DNA from: Anaerolineae bacterium
Lineage (GTDB): Bacteria; Chloroflexota; Anaerolineae; Aggregatilineales; Phototrophicaceae
Assembly (NCBI GenBank): GCA_012270545.1
Contig: JAAXID010000275.1
Location: 1 to 36,383, forward strand
Direction of reading: 5' to 3'
Length of the DNA: 36,383 nucleotides
Within the stretch, counting starts at the first letter, position 1. Every line of letters begins with the position of its first letter. Position numbers and translations under genes: made by a program. Under the pieces are notes generated by a model that saw only the letters and a program-made list of their open reading frames with translations, was not told where the DNA came from and searched no databases. Below, in pieces: positions 1 to 7,749 of this stretch.

Positions 1-49
1 GTTAGAAAAGCAGAGTCCAGCCATTAGACACTCCCGTGGCGAGAATGTC

Positions 50-79
50 TTGACTATCCCGTGATTTAGCGACTATAAT
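50..79 (+). promoter_or_regulatory. Sigma-70-type promoter of the tRNA-Val gene
   Basis: A -35 box TTGACT (50-55) and a perfect -10 box TATAAT (74-79) are separated by 18 bases. Transcription would begin about 7-10 bases downstream, practically at the first base of the tRNA (91). Such a near-consensus promoter is expected for a stable RNA gene and shows that the organism uses an ordinary housekeeping sigma factor. This helps in reading the other promoters in the window. Confidence 0.8.
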
Positions 80-90
80 CAGTCGCTAGT

Positions 91-163
91 GGGCGTTTAG
101 CTCAATTGGCAGAGCATCCGGTTTACACCCGGAAGGTTATAAGTTCGAGTCTTATAGCGCCCA
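91..163 (+). tRNA. tRNA-Val (anticodon UAC)
   Basis: A full 73-base cloverleaf can be folded by hand: acceptor stem 91-97 with 156-162 (one G-U pair), D arm 100-115, anticodon stem 117-121 with 129-133, loop TTTACAC with anticodon TAC at 124-126, a five-base variable loop, T stem ATAAG/CTTAT with loop TTCGAGT, and discriminator A at 163. The anticodon UAC reads valine GUA (and GUG by wobble). The CCA end is not encoded, since the bases after 163 are CAC. It stands alone, with its own promoter (50-79) and terminator (185-208). Confidence 0.96.
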
Positions 164-184
164 CACGATCAGGTCTTTCGAAAC

Positions 185-208
185 AGGCGCTTCTATGAGC
201 GCCTTTTT
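185..208 (+). terminator. Intrinsic terminator of the tRNA-Val transcript
   Basis: Inverted repeat AGGCGCT / AGCGCCT (7 bp, loop TCTATG) at 185-204 runs directly into TTTTT (204-208). It lies 21 bases after the tRNA and 80 bases before the next promoter, so it insulates the ABC transporter operon from tRNA transcription. Confidence 0.85.
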
Positions 209-287
209 GTTTCCGGCGCCTGCGCCAAGTCGCTGTTGGATCAACATCTACGAACGTATCTTCCAAAGCTTGGAATCTTCGGGCCGC

Positions 288-316
288 TTGACAGGCTATT
301 GTCAATTGTCTACAAT
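288..316 (+). promoter_or_regulatory. Promoter with embedded ATTGT-NN-ACAAT operator, ATPase operon
   Basis: The -35 box is TTGACA (288-293) and the -10 box TACAAT (311-316), spaced by 17 bases. The inverted repeat ATTGT-CT-ACAAT occupies 305-316, so the -10 box is its right arm. A second inverted pair, TTGACA (288-293) and TGTCAA (300-305), lies just upstream. The same arrangement recurs on the minus strand at 17454-17482. Bound protein would block RNA polymerase. The inferred binder is the GntR/FCD protein encoded at 13635-14243, because FCD regulators favour palindromes with GT/AC cores. Transcription would start near 323, about 28 bases before the first ATPase gene. Confidence 0.8.
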
Positions 317-350
317 ATGACGACATCTGCCTGGCAGCCGACTGCGCGAT

Positions 351-1376
351 ATGTCTCAAGAACCCAGCGCTGTACTTGAAGTACGCGATCTGAGAACCTA
401 TTTCCACCTGCCTGAAGGCACGCTGAAAGCCGTCGATGGGGTGGATTTTACTATCGCGCCCCATCAGACCGTCGGCATCATCGGCGAATCCGGCTCGGGC
501 AAAAGCGTCACCGCCCAGTCCATTCTGCAAATCGTGCCACCACCGGGCGCGATCGAAACCGGCGAGATCATATTGCGACGAAAAAACGGGGGCGCAGTAG
601 ATGTCGGAAAGCTGGATCCGCGCAGCCCCGAAATCCGCGCCATTCGCGGCGCCGAAGTCTCGATGGTATTTCAGGAGCCGATGACCAGTCTCTCGCCGGT
701 TCATACGATAGGCGCGCAGATTGTCGAAGCCATTAAGCTGCATATCGAGAGCGACAAGAAAAAGGCCAAGCAGCTGGCGCTGGATATGATTAATCGCGTC
801 GGCATTTCGAATCCGAAGCAGCGCTTCGACGAATATCCGCACCAACTTTCGGGCGGCATGCGCCAGCGGGCGATGATCGCGATGGCGCTGTCTTGCAGCC
901 CTTCCCTGCTCATTGCCGATGAACCGACCACCGCGCTTGATGTCACCGTACAAGCGCAGATCCTGGAACTGATGAAAGAATTGCAAGGCCAGTTCGGGAT
1001 GGCGATTATGTATATCACGCATGATCTGGGCGTCATCGCCGAGATCGCCGACGAGGTTAACGTCATGTACCTCGGTCGGGTCGTGGAGCGCGCCTCTACG
1101 GTTGAGCTATTCAAGAATCCGCTGCACCCCTATACACAGCGGCTGCTCAAGTCGATTCCGCGTTTGGGCGGCCGTGGCAGGGGACGCCTCGACGCTATAC
1201 GCGGCAATGTGCCGGTGCCGATGAACCCGCCGCCACAATGTGGTTTCGCCTCTCGCTGCGATGAATTCATCAGCGGTAAATGCGATGCCGCGGTGCCAGC
1301 CCTGGTGGACATGGGCAACGACCACTATGTGCGCTGTTACCTGCATAGCGAAGAAAGCGAGCCGGTTTATGCCTGA
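351..1376 (+). CDS. Opp/Dpp-type ABC importer ATPase (DppD/OppD-like)
   Basis: This is one of two ATPases energising an oligopeptide-type (PepT family) ABC importer, 341 residues. Visible motifs are Walker A GESGSGKS (45-52), Q-loop VFQEP (106-110), signature LSGGMRQR (166-173), Walker B LLIADEP (186-192) and H-loop His224. The C-terminal extension typical of the OppD/DppD group follows, with HPYTQRLL near 259-266 and a Cys-containing tail (Cys297, Cys303, Cys311, Cys329). The ATG at 351 follows the promoter closely; no strong ribosome-binding site is seen. The end overlaps the next gene by 8 bases. Family membership predicts peptide, nickel or oligosaccharide uptake. Here the context (GH117, sulfatase, shared operator) favours oligosaccharide import, which is inference. 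Confidence 0.93.
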   Translation: MSQEPSAVLEVRDLRTYFHLPEGTLKAVDGVDFTIAPHQTVGIIGESGSGKSVTAQSILQIVPPPGAIETGEIILRRKNGGAVDVGKLDPRSPEIRAIRGAEVSMVFQEPMTSLSPVHTIGAQIVEAIKLHIESDKKKAKQLALDMINRVGISNPKQRFDEYPHQLSGGMRQRAMIAMALSCSPSLLIADEPTTALDVTVQAQILELMKELQGQFGMAIMYITHDLGVIAEIADEVNVMYLGRVVERASTVELFKNPLHPYTQRLLKSIPRLGGRGRGRLDAIRGNVPVPMNPPPQCGFASRCDEFISGKCDAAVPALVDMGNDHYVRCYLHSEESEPVYA

Positions 1377-2421
1377 GCCGGAAGACACCACCAAGAAACA
1401 GATCGGCGCTGTGCTGCTGGAAGTCCGCGAACTCAAGAAGCATTTCCCGATAGAGAAAGGCTTCTTCCGCACGGTACAGGGTCACGTGAAGGCGGTCGAT
1501 GGCGTCAGTTTCACCATTCGCGAAGGCGAGACCTTCGGCCTGGTCGGGGAATCCGGCAGTGGCAAGACGACCTTGGGGCGCTGCATCGTGCGCGGCATCG
1601 AACCAACCGATGGTCAGATATTCTTCCGCCTGCCAAATGGTGAAGAAGTCGATATCGCGGCGCTGGACAAGAAAGAACTGCGCGATGTGCGCAAGCACTT
1701 CCACATGATTTTCCAGGATCCTTATTCCTCGCTTGATCCGCGGATGTCTGTGCTCGACATTATCGCCGAACCGATCCGCAACAATAAGATCCTTTCAGAC
1801 ACGCGCGAGATACAAGACCGCGTGCGCGAACTGATGGACAAGGTCGGCTTGGATATCCAGCATCTCAACCGCTATCCCCATGCCTTTTCCGGCGGCCAGC
1901 GTCAACGCATCGGCATCGCCAGATCCTTGGCGCCGAGCCCGCTGCTGATCGTATGCGATGAGGCGGTTTCGGCGCTGGATGTTTCCATTCAAGCGCAGAT
2001 TCTCAATCTGCTGGAAGACTTGCAGGAAGAATTCAACCTAACCTTTCTCTTCATCGCGCACGATCTGTCCGTCGTTGAGCATATCTCCGATCGCGTCGGT
2101 GTGATGTACGTCGGGCAACTGGTTGAATTGGCCGATACCAAATCGCTGTTCTCGTCTCCCAAACATCCCTATACCGAGGCCTTGCTATCGGCGGTTCCGA
2201 CAACCGATCCCGAAATCAAGATGGATCGGATCATCTTGCCCGGCGAAGTCGCTAATCCAGCGGCGCCGCCTTCGGGCTGTTATTTCCACCCGCGCTGTCG
2301 TTACGCGCAGGAAATATGCGTGACAGAGGCGCCCGAATGGACTCAAGTCGCGGCCGATCATTTTGCCGCTTGCCACTTCGCCGATGAGTTGGAACTGCGC
2401 GGGGTCGATCAAGAAAACTGA
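1369..2421 (+). CDS. Opp/Dpp-type ABC importer ATPase (DppF/OppF-like)
   Basis: This is the partner ATPase of the importer, 350 residues. Walker A GESGSGKT is at 60-67, Q-loop [11 protein letters not shown] at 114-124, signature FSGGQRQR at 173-180, Walker B LLIVCDE at 192-198 and the switch histidine His231. The usual CDEPVSALD reads CDEAVSALD, with Pro replaced by Ala. The OppF-type tail has HPYTEALL followed by a short Cys-rich end. The start chosen is the ATG at 1369, inside the end of the preceding gene. A longer reading from 1240 would add 43 residues unlike the family. The 8-base overlap implies translational coupling and equal amounts of the two ATPases. Permeases and binding proteins are encoded about 3-11 kb away but share the operator. 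Confidence 0.93.
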   Translation: MPEPEDTTKKQIGAVLLEVRELKKHFPIEKGFFRTVQGHVKAVDGVSFTIREGETFGLVGESGSGKTTLGRCIVRGIEPTDGQIFFRLPNGEEVDIAALDKKELRDVRKHFHMIFQDPYSSLDPRMSVLDIIAEPIRNNKILSDTREIQDRVRELMDKVGLDIQHLNRYPHAFSGGQRQRIGIARSLAPSPLLIVCDEAVSALDVSIQAQILNLLEDLQEEFNLTFLFIAHDLSVVEHISDRVGVMYVGQLVELADTKSLFSSPKHPYTEALLSAVPTTDPEIKMDRIILPGEVANPAAPPSGCYFHPRCRYAQEICVTEAPEWTQVAADHFAACHFADELELRGVDQEN

Positions 2422-2780
2422 TGGACCTTCTGGTATTGTTCATAATCGCATCAGTGATCGGCGCGGGCCTGGTCGCCTGGGTCATCATTTGGACGACCAA
2501 TCGCGCGTCAGCATCGGCCATCACAGTCCATTTCAAAGCCAGCGAGTATATTCTGGAGACTGGAAAGCCGCCGCCCGAATGGCTCGCGCTCCCCTTATGG
2601 AAACGCCTGCTGGGCAAAGCGTCCAAGTCGGCGGGAGACGGGCGCGCGCTCGCTCGTCTTGACGAGCTGATTCGTTTCTTCGAGCATTGCAGCTTCTACG
2701 AAGATGAATTCGTCCGCGAGCAGCATTTGTCGCAATTGGAGGGCGTGAGGCGGGCTTGGCAGTCGGGCAAGGTCCGTTAG
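2421..2780 (+). CDS. Small single-span membrane protein, function unknown
   Basis: This 119-residue protein is not recognised. Residues 3-25 form one strongly hydrophobic segment (LLVLFIIASVIGAGLVAWVI), followed by a charged soluble region of about 90 residues with Trp and Arg/Glu-rich helices. Its ATG shares one base with the stop of the second ATPase (TGATG at 2419-2423), so it is translated with the transporter ATPases and should be a true gene. It might be a local accessory of the transporter or simply the next gene of the operon. Nothing in the sequence decides this. No terminator is visible between its stop and the convergent sulfatase gene. Confidence 0.65.
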   Translation: MDLLVLFIIASVIGAGLVAWVIIWTTNRASASAITVHFKASEYILETGKPPPEWLALPLWKRLLGKASKSAGDGRALARLDELIRFFEHCSFYEDEFVREQHLSQLEGVRRAWQSGKVR

Positions 2781-2831
2781 AGATTACTCCAGATATCGCT
2801 TCAAAGCCATCTGCTCGGCGCCACCGCTTTT

Positions 2832-4478
2832 CTATAACTTCGTTACATAGGTGTAGTAGGCGCCGCGGGTTCGCCGTCCGCTCTCATCGCTTATTTTGGT
2901 TCGCACGGTTTTCATGCCAACGTGTAGATCCATGTCGAAAGCAACCTGGCTGTCGTCTTCGGCGACGAGCTTCGACCGCCTCTCATCGCCAATTTGCAGA
3001 CTTGCGCCGGTAACGCCCATCGGGCGATCAGCCTCGCGCGGATGCGTCCGCAACTCAATCCGGTATCGACCGGGCTGCGAAACATCAATCCTCCAGAAGC
3101 CATTTGCGTCATAGGCCCGATCGTCGATCCAGTTCTGCCTCCAGGGAACGCGGCCGTCTGTTGGATGCCAATCGCGAGCCGAGAGCAGCACGGGATTTTC
3201 GTAGGGCGTGCCCACTGGAATGGCGATGACCTGCGCGAAGCATTCTCCCATGTCTTGCCAGAAGGCGTCATAGTCCCGGCGCAGCGCGTCCACAGTCAGC
3301 GGGTGTTCAGCCGCGACATCGTGCTCCTGCGCTCGATCGCCTTCAACATCGTAAAGTTGCGCGCCATTCACCAGGCGCCAAAGCCCATTCAGCACGACGG
3401 TCTGATGCCACTTCCGCGGCTGTGCCAATTGAAGCTGTACGATGATCGAACGCTCGGGCAATGCGTCATCGTCGCCGCGCAGTAATCCAGCCAGACTCAA
3501 GCCATCAAACCTCTGTTCGGGATCGTACTTCAAGTCGCAGATGTCGATCAGCGTCGGCAGAATATCGATGTGTGCCGTCAGTTGTCCTACTTTGCGCTCT
3601 GCGGGCAGGTGAGTGGGCCACCGAAAGAAAAAGTTCACCTGATGCCCGCCATCGTATACTGAGCCTTTCTTTCCGCGCAGACCAGCGTTAAAGCCATCAC
3701 CGGTCGCTGGATCATAACCGGCGGCTGTGCCGTGGTCGGCCGTGAACATGACCACTGTGTCTTCATCGAGGCCAAGCGCCCGCAGACGCGCGAACAGTTT
3801 GCCCATATTCTCGTCGAAGTTCGCGATCATGCCGCAGAATTTGGCACGCTCGTCCGGTATTTCTTGAGCCAAATAAGGCGCGGCGTACTGGTCCGGCACG
3901 ATATGGGGCGCGTGCATCGCATTCGGCGCCAGATAGACAAAGAAAGGCGCTTCGGCTGTCGCTTCGATGAAGTTCAGAGCGGCGTCGAAGAAGACGTCTG
4001 TACAGTAGCCTTCGCAGCGAAATGGCTCGCCGTTATGGAAATACACATCGTCCACGTAGCTGTTGCCCCAATAATCGGGCAATTCGCCGACGCCGCCGCC
4101 GCGGTGACAAAGCACTTCATCGAAGCCGCGATATTGCGGGGCGAAGGGATAATTATCGCCCAGATGCCACTTGCCGAACATGCCCGTGCGATAACCGTTG
4201 GCGGCGAACATATCCGCCATCGTCACCGCAGTGGGATTAAGCAGATGTCGCCCGTGAATCACATGCCAAACACCGTTGCGGCAGCCGTACTGCCCGGTCA
4301 GCAATGCGGCGCGAGATGGCGAGCACAAGGGGTCGTGATGGTGATTATCCAGCTGTGCGCTTTCGCGCGCCATCCGGTCGAGATTGGGGGTCTTGAGAAC
4401 GGGATTGCCATGATAGCCGATATCACCGTATCCCTGATCGTCGGTGATGACGAAAATGACATTGGGCGGACCCGGCAT
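2832..4478 (-). CDS. Type I sulfatase (formylglycine-dependent)
   Basis: Sulfatase of the alkaline-phosphatase superfamily, 548 residues, removing sulfate esters from a carbohydrate. The start ATG at 4478 has GGAG seven bases upstream and lies 26 bases after the GH117 gene; a longer reading upstream would overlap that gene. The protein begins with the hallmark NVIFVITDDQGYGD (6-19, metal-binding Asp13/Asp14). It carries CSPSRAALLTG (52-62), where Cys52 is the residue matured to formylglycine, then GKWHLG (102-107), His189, and TADHG (246-250) with metal ligands Asp248/His249. No signal peptide or membrane segment is visible, so it probably acts in the cytoplasm on imported oligosaccharides. 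It needs a maturase not encoded here. Neighbours suggest a sulfated galactan fragment (porphyran or sulfated agar type), which is inference. Confidence 0.93.
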   Translation of the reverse strand: MPGPPNVIFVITDDQGYGDIGYHGNPVLKTPNLDRMARESAQLDNHHHDPLCSPSRAALLTGQYGCRNGVWHVIHGRHLLNPTAVTMADMFAANGYRTGMFGKWHLGDNYPFAPQYRGFDEVLCHRGGGVGELPDYWGNSYVDDVYFHNGEPFRCEGYCTDVFFDAALNFIEATAEAPFFVYLAPNAMHAPHIVPDQYAAPYLAQEIPDERAKFCGMIANFDENMGKLFARLRALGLDEDTVVMFTADHGTAAGYDPATGDGFNAGLRGKKGSVYDGGHQVNFFFRWPTHLPAERKVGQLTAHIDILPTLIDICDLKYDPEQRFDGLSLAGLLRGDDDALPERSIIVQLQLAQPRKWHQTVVLNGLWRLVNGAQLYDVEGDRAQEHDVAAEHPLTVDALRRDYDAFWQDMGECFAQVIAIPVGTPYENPVLLSARDWHPTDGRVPWRQNWIDDRAYDANGFWRIDVSQPGRYRIELRTHPREADRPMGVTGASLQIGDERRSKLVAEDDSQVAFDMDLHVGMKTVRTKISDESGRRTRGAYYTYVTKL

Positions 4479-4504
4479 GTCAAGGCTCCGGCGCCGATCG
4501 AAGG

Positions 4505-5587
4505 CTAGACCCAGCCGAGTGACTGATCGTGGCGCTCCCAACGGATGAGGAAATCCCAGGGCTCGTCGATCGAGGTGATCCCGAGCGCATCCTGCCCTTG
4601 CTGCGTTGCCTGCGGGCTCCACTGGGTGACATGGCTGAGCCCCCAACTCAAGCCGGAAAGCGGTTCAGTGTTCATGTTTCCCGAGACGCGCAACGCGCCG
4701 GCCGCCTGCGGCGGATCGATGATCGTCGCTTTCACCTCGAAGTTGAGCCCGTCCGCGGCGAACTGAATTGTGTTTTTCTCCGGTCCGCAGCGTGTCAATA
4801 GCGCGCCGACGCCGCCCGCGTAATTCCAAACCATCACTTCATGTCCGCTGTTGGTTATGGGGATGAGCGGCGATTTCTCGTAGAGTCCCAGTGGATCCTC
4901 AGCAATGGCGACGCCCCATTTGCTATCCATATTGCTGTGCCCGATGCCTTCGCCCTTAAAGTAGAGCCAATAGCGTCCGTCGCGATATAGCAGCGCCGGG
5001 TCATGCACGCGCAAACTGTCGAATGTCCCTTGCGTTTTCGCTTCTTCCGGGTGGGCGCGTTCCTCAACCTCGCCCGACGGATCTGGTTCCAGGATCGGAG
5101 CCGCTGTTTTCGTCCAGGGTCCGTGCGGAGAATCCGCCCATGCCAGAGCGATTGATTCCGGCGTGCTGCGCCAGGTCGGCGCTTTCGTTACTTGGTATAC
5201 CAAATAGTAGCGATCCTCATGCGCCAGAACATCGGGCGTGAAGATACTGCGCTCGTCATAGCTGCCTTGCGGGCCGCGCTCGACCGCCGGTCCCCGCTCA
5301 CGCCAGGCATGTCCGTCGCTTGAAGTGGCGTACCAGACATCGGTCAGATCCCAGGGCATGGCCGGTATCGTGTCGGTTGCCCGCTCATGACCGACCGCCG
5401 GACAAGGATGCGCGCCACGCGTATACCAGACGAAATAGACTTCATCGACTTGAATGATGCAGCTAGGGTCGCGGCGAACGATCCCTTTTTCGTAGCCGAG
5501 GCCGTCAATTGTCGAATAGCGGAATTTGGTGAACCAAGGGTTTTCAGCGTCACGCAGAGTGAAGCGCTGCATCGCGGCGCTGCGCAT
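4505..5587 (-). CDS. GH117-like glycoside hydrolase, single domain
   Basis: Protein of 360 residues with the five-bladed-propeller signature of GH117 (alpha-1,3-L-neoagarooligosaccharide hydrolase / 3,6-anhydro-L-galactosidase type). Motifs in order: SAAMQRF (3-9), remnant of the N-terminal helix; VRRDPS (37-42) with candidate base Asp40; WDLTDVWYATS (79-89); RSIFTPDVL (113-121); RVHDP (193-197) with Asp196; TNSGHE (245-250) with His249/Glu250; and GPEKNTIQF further on. The spacing of the acidic and His residues fits characterised GH117 enzymes as I recall them. The N-terminus is shorter than in the two other GH117 proteins of the window. There is no signal peptide. It follows the two binding-protein genes and precedes the sulfatase on one transcript. 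Exact linkage specificity cannot be read from sequence. Confidence 0.85.
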   Translation of the reverse strand: MRSAAMQRFTLRDAENPWFTKFRYSTIDGLGYEKGIVRRDPSCIIQVDEVYFVWYTRGAHPCPAVGHERATDTIPAMPWDLTDVWYATSSDGHAWRERGPAVERGPQGSYDERSIFTPDVLAHEDRYYLVYQVTKAPTWRSTPESIALAWADSPHGPWTKTAAPILEPDPSGEVEERAHPEEAKTQGTFDSLRVHDPALLYRDGRYWLYFKGEGIGHSNMDSKWGVAIAEDPLGLYEKSPLIPITNSGHEVMVWNYAGGVGALLTRCGPEKNTIQFAADGLNFEVKATIIDPPQAAGALRVSGNMNTEPLSGLSWGLSHVTQWSPQATQQGQDALGITSIDEPWDFLIRWERHDQSLGWV

Positions 5588-5610
5588 AATTCAAGACCTC
5601 GTTTTAAGAC

Positions 5611-5640
5611 ATCGTGGTGTGACAAGCGCCACACCACGAT
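5611..5640 (-). promoter_or_regulatory. Intercistronic stem-loop after the second binding-protein gene
   Basis: A perfect 11-bp inverted repeat ATCGTGGTGTG / CACACCACGAT with an 8-base loop sits in the 77-base gap between the binding-protein gene (ends at 5665) and the GH117 gene (starts at 5587). On the transcribed strand it is followed by GTCTTAAAAC rather than a T run, so it is more likely a mRNA-stabilising or attenuating hairpin than a strong terminator. Such hairpins behind ABC binding-protein genes commonly let them be expressed above downstream genes. Confidence 0.6.
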
Positions 5641-5664
5641 CGCATTTCCGGCGCAAATCGCGCA

Positions 5665-7665
5665 CTACATATCGTCTTCGAAGTACCACTGCTCCGGCAT
5701 GAACATGACCCACTGCCGATAGCTGAAGCTCCACAAGCCGTCGGTATCGTTCGGCGGCGTATTCTTCAGGTTCTTCTTGAACAGCAAGGGCTGCGGCGGC
5801 CGTTGTATCGTGCCGATCTGATAGAGGCCGCGGAAAGTCATGTCGTGGAACTGCTTGCCGATTTCCAGATAAGACTCGGAGCCATAAGGCTGCTGCAGCC
5901 ACAACTGGCTGAGATCCCACAGTTCCTTGATATCGTCAGGCGGTTCACTGCCACGTTCGCCACCGCTATTGAGCCAGTCGGTCCACTCCTTCGATCCGGC
6001 GCGCGCTCCCCAATGCGGTCTGATATTGTTGATTGCGCCGGAGAATTCACCAATGTCGACGATATCCAGGCCCCAGCCGGCGATATCGTGAGCGCCCGTT
6101 CCACGCAATTCATTATAGTAACTGCGTTCGATCAACTTGAGCTGGGTCTTGACGCCGACGGCATTCCAGTACGAGACGACGAGCTCGGCGATCTGACCCC
6201 AGGCTTCCTCGGGCACGGCGACTTGCATATTGATAAACAAGGTCTCGCCATCGGGACGCAGGCGGTTGCCATCGCCATCACGTTGCTCCAAGCCCATCTC
6301 GTCGAGCAGGGCGTTCGCTCGCTCCAGATCGTATTCAGCGAAGTAATCCGTCATCCAGGGCTCGTAGAAACTGGAATCCGGCGTCGGCGCCGACTGAGAC
6401 GGCGTCGCCAAACCGAAGTAAATCAACTCATTGATCTCACTGCGGTTAATCGCCAGCGACATCGCCTGACGGAAGCGCACATCATTGAAGATCGCGCGCA
6501 TCACCGGGTCGGGATGGGTCAAATTGAACATCATGCTGTATTCATTGCCACGATTGTAAGTTACCAGCGCCGTGCGATAACCGCCCGCTTCTTCGTTGTC
6601 GCGATAAGTCGGCACGCTCAGCAGCTTGCCCCAGCCGAAGTGGCTGTATTCGCCGGCGATCGCGCGCAGATCCTGCACTTGCAGATCTTCGACCAGGACT
6701 CGCCGCAGACTGTCAGCATAGGGCAGCTGGTTGCCGGCGATATCCACTTTGAAGAAGTATGGATTGCGCTCGAAGTGCTTGTTGCCGAAGGAGTCTTCGC
6801 CGGTGTATACGAAGGTGTTCAGGGTCGGGATGCCGACGACTGTGTCCGTGGCTGTCGTGCCCGTGTTGGTATTGGGACGCAGGCGCGCGTTCAATAGCTG
6901 GGACCAGCCCTCAAAGCCGGCCTCGGCCGCCAGATCGTCCGCGTTCTCATTGTAATCGATGTGGAACTGCTTGAAGTAATGGGCGGCGCGGAAGCCACGA
7001 TGACGCGGGTTGCTCGCCATGCGCACGATCATGGACGGATGTGGCTGGGCGAAACTGTATCGAAGCGTCAGCTCATCGATGATTTCCAGCAGCGGTTTCT
7101 CGTTGCCCGGACGCCATTCGCCCGGAATCCCGCCGGTTACCTCTTCATTCCAGAGGATATCTTCAAACCAGAAGCGGAAATCTTCCGCTGTGAAGGGATG
7201 GCCATCCGACCACTTGTGCCCTGCGCGCAAGTGAATCGTCAACTGCGTTTGGTCATCGGAGACTTCGTAGGCCTTGGCAATATTGGGGATGATCGTCTGC
7301 AAGTCGGTGTCGATAGTGAAGAGCTTCTGCATCACCATCTCGGAAACATCCCAGCCACAGCAGGTCGGGCTGGTTGACGGTCCCGCCAGCTCGCCGCCGT
7401 AGCTGCCGATCGCGTCCAGGGGTTCGACAACAACAGGTTCAGCCGGCAAGCGCTCCTCCACCGGCGGCAATTCGCCAGCGGCAACGCGCTCAGCCAACAG
7501 GGGCGCCTCGCTGTACATCCCGACAGTCCCCTCGGTCGACGCTTCGTATTCCGCCGGCGAACCATATTGCTGCGGGTATGTCTTTTCGCTGATTGCCTGC
7601 CCGAAGGTCACGCTTCCCAAAACCAACAGAATCAAGAGTACAAGAGTTACCGATTTCCTATTCAT
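5665..7665 (-). CDS. Extracellular solute-binding protein, family 5 (copy 2)
   Basis: Substrate-binding protein of the oligopeptide/nickel class (SBP_bac_5), 666 residues. The preferred start is the ATG at 7665: it gives MNRKS, then a clean hydrophobic signal peptide (6-21), with GAGG about ten bases upstream. A longer reading would put 24 unrelated residues before the signal. Cleavage is likely near residues 22-24. No lipobox Cys is visible. It shares blocks with its neighbour along the whole length (AAGELPPVEERLPA, PTCCGWDV, GEYSH-GWG, RFRQAMS-AINR, LRPDGETLFIN, QIGTIQRPPQPLLFK), so the pair arose by tandem duplication. Opp-class binding proteins in several thermophiles and rhizobia bind oligosaccharides. 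Here neo-agaro-type sugars are the proposed ligand, as inference. It is larger than typical DppA proteins (about 535 residues). Confidence 0.9.
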   Translation of the reverse strand: MNRKSVTLVLLILLVLGSVTFGQAISEKTYPQQYGSPAEYEASTEGTVGMYSEAPLLAERVAAGELPPVEERLPAEPVVVEPLDAIGSYGGELAGPSTSPTCCGWDVSEMVMQKLFTIDTDLQTIIPNIAKAYEVSDDQTQLTIHLRAGHKWSDGHPFTAEDFRFWFEDILWNEEVTGGIPGEWRPGNEKPLLEIIDELTLRYSFAQPHPSMIVRMASNPRHRGFRAAHYFKQFHIDYNENADDLAAEAGFEGWSQLLNARLRPNTNTGTTATDTVVGIPTLNTFVYTGEDSFGNKHFERNPYFFKVDIAGNQLPYADSLRRVLVEDLQVQDLRAIAGEYSHFGWGKLLSVPTYRDNEEAGGYRTALVTYNRGNEYSMMFNLTHPDPVMRAIFNDVRFRQAMSLAINRSEINELIYFGLATPSQSAPTPDSSFYEPWMTDYFAEYDLERANALLDEMGLEQRDGDGNRLRPDGETLFINMQVAVPEEAWGQIAELVVSYWNAVGVKTQLKLIERSYYNELRGTGAHDIAGWGLDIVDIGEFSGAINNIRPHWGARAGSKEWTDWLNSGGERGSEPPDDIKELWDLSQLWLQQPYGSESYLEIGKQFHDMTFRGLYQIGTIQRPPQPLLFKKNLKNTPPNDTDGLWSFSYRQWVMFMPEQWYFEDDM

Positions 7666-7698
7666 ACTTTTGTGCCTCATCACTTGGTCAAAATATAA

Positions 7699-7723
7699 GG
7701 GACTGGCAGAATTTGCCAGCCCC
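7699..7723 (-). terminator. Hairpin with T-rich tail between the two binding-protein genes (partial terminator)
   Basis: An inverted repeat GGG-A-CTGGCA / TGCCAG-C-CCC with loop GAATT lies downstream of the first binding-protein gene. Read on the minus strand it is followed by TTATATTTTG, a broken T tract. It could terminate part of the transcripts, or protect the upstream mRNA, and so favour copy 1 over copy 2, sulfatase and GH117. It is the second hairpin in this operon placed right behind a binding-protein gene (see 5611-5640). Confidence 0.5.
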
Positions 7724-7749
7724 TCGGATTGTAACACAGAGACGGCGCT

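Noticed and set aside
123-1022. Long open frames opposite the first ATPase gene (minus strand)
   Set aside because: They mirror codon bias of the real gene on the other strand, match no family, and one runs through the tRNA and promoter.
2252-2662. Overlapping frames in both directions around the end of the second ATPase gene
   Set aside because: They lack start signals and conflict with the coupled small membrane-protein gene at 2421, which has a hydrophobic N-terminus and a TGATG junction.
3732-4508. 258-codon plus-strand frame opposite the sulfatase
   Set aside because: The minus-strand sulfatase has every family motif across this stretch; the plus frame has none.
5803-6897. 364-codon plus-strand frame opposite a binding-protein gene
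   Set aside because: An antisense shadow in GC-rich coding DNA; a similar shadow appears opposite the paralogous binding-protein gene (8020-8457, 8725-9183), as expected if it follows the real coding sequence.
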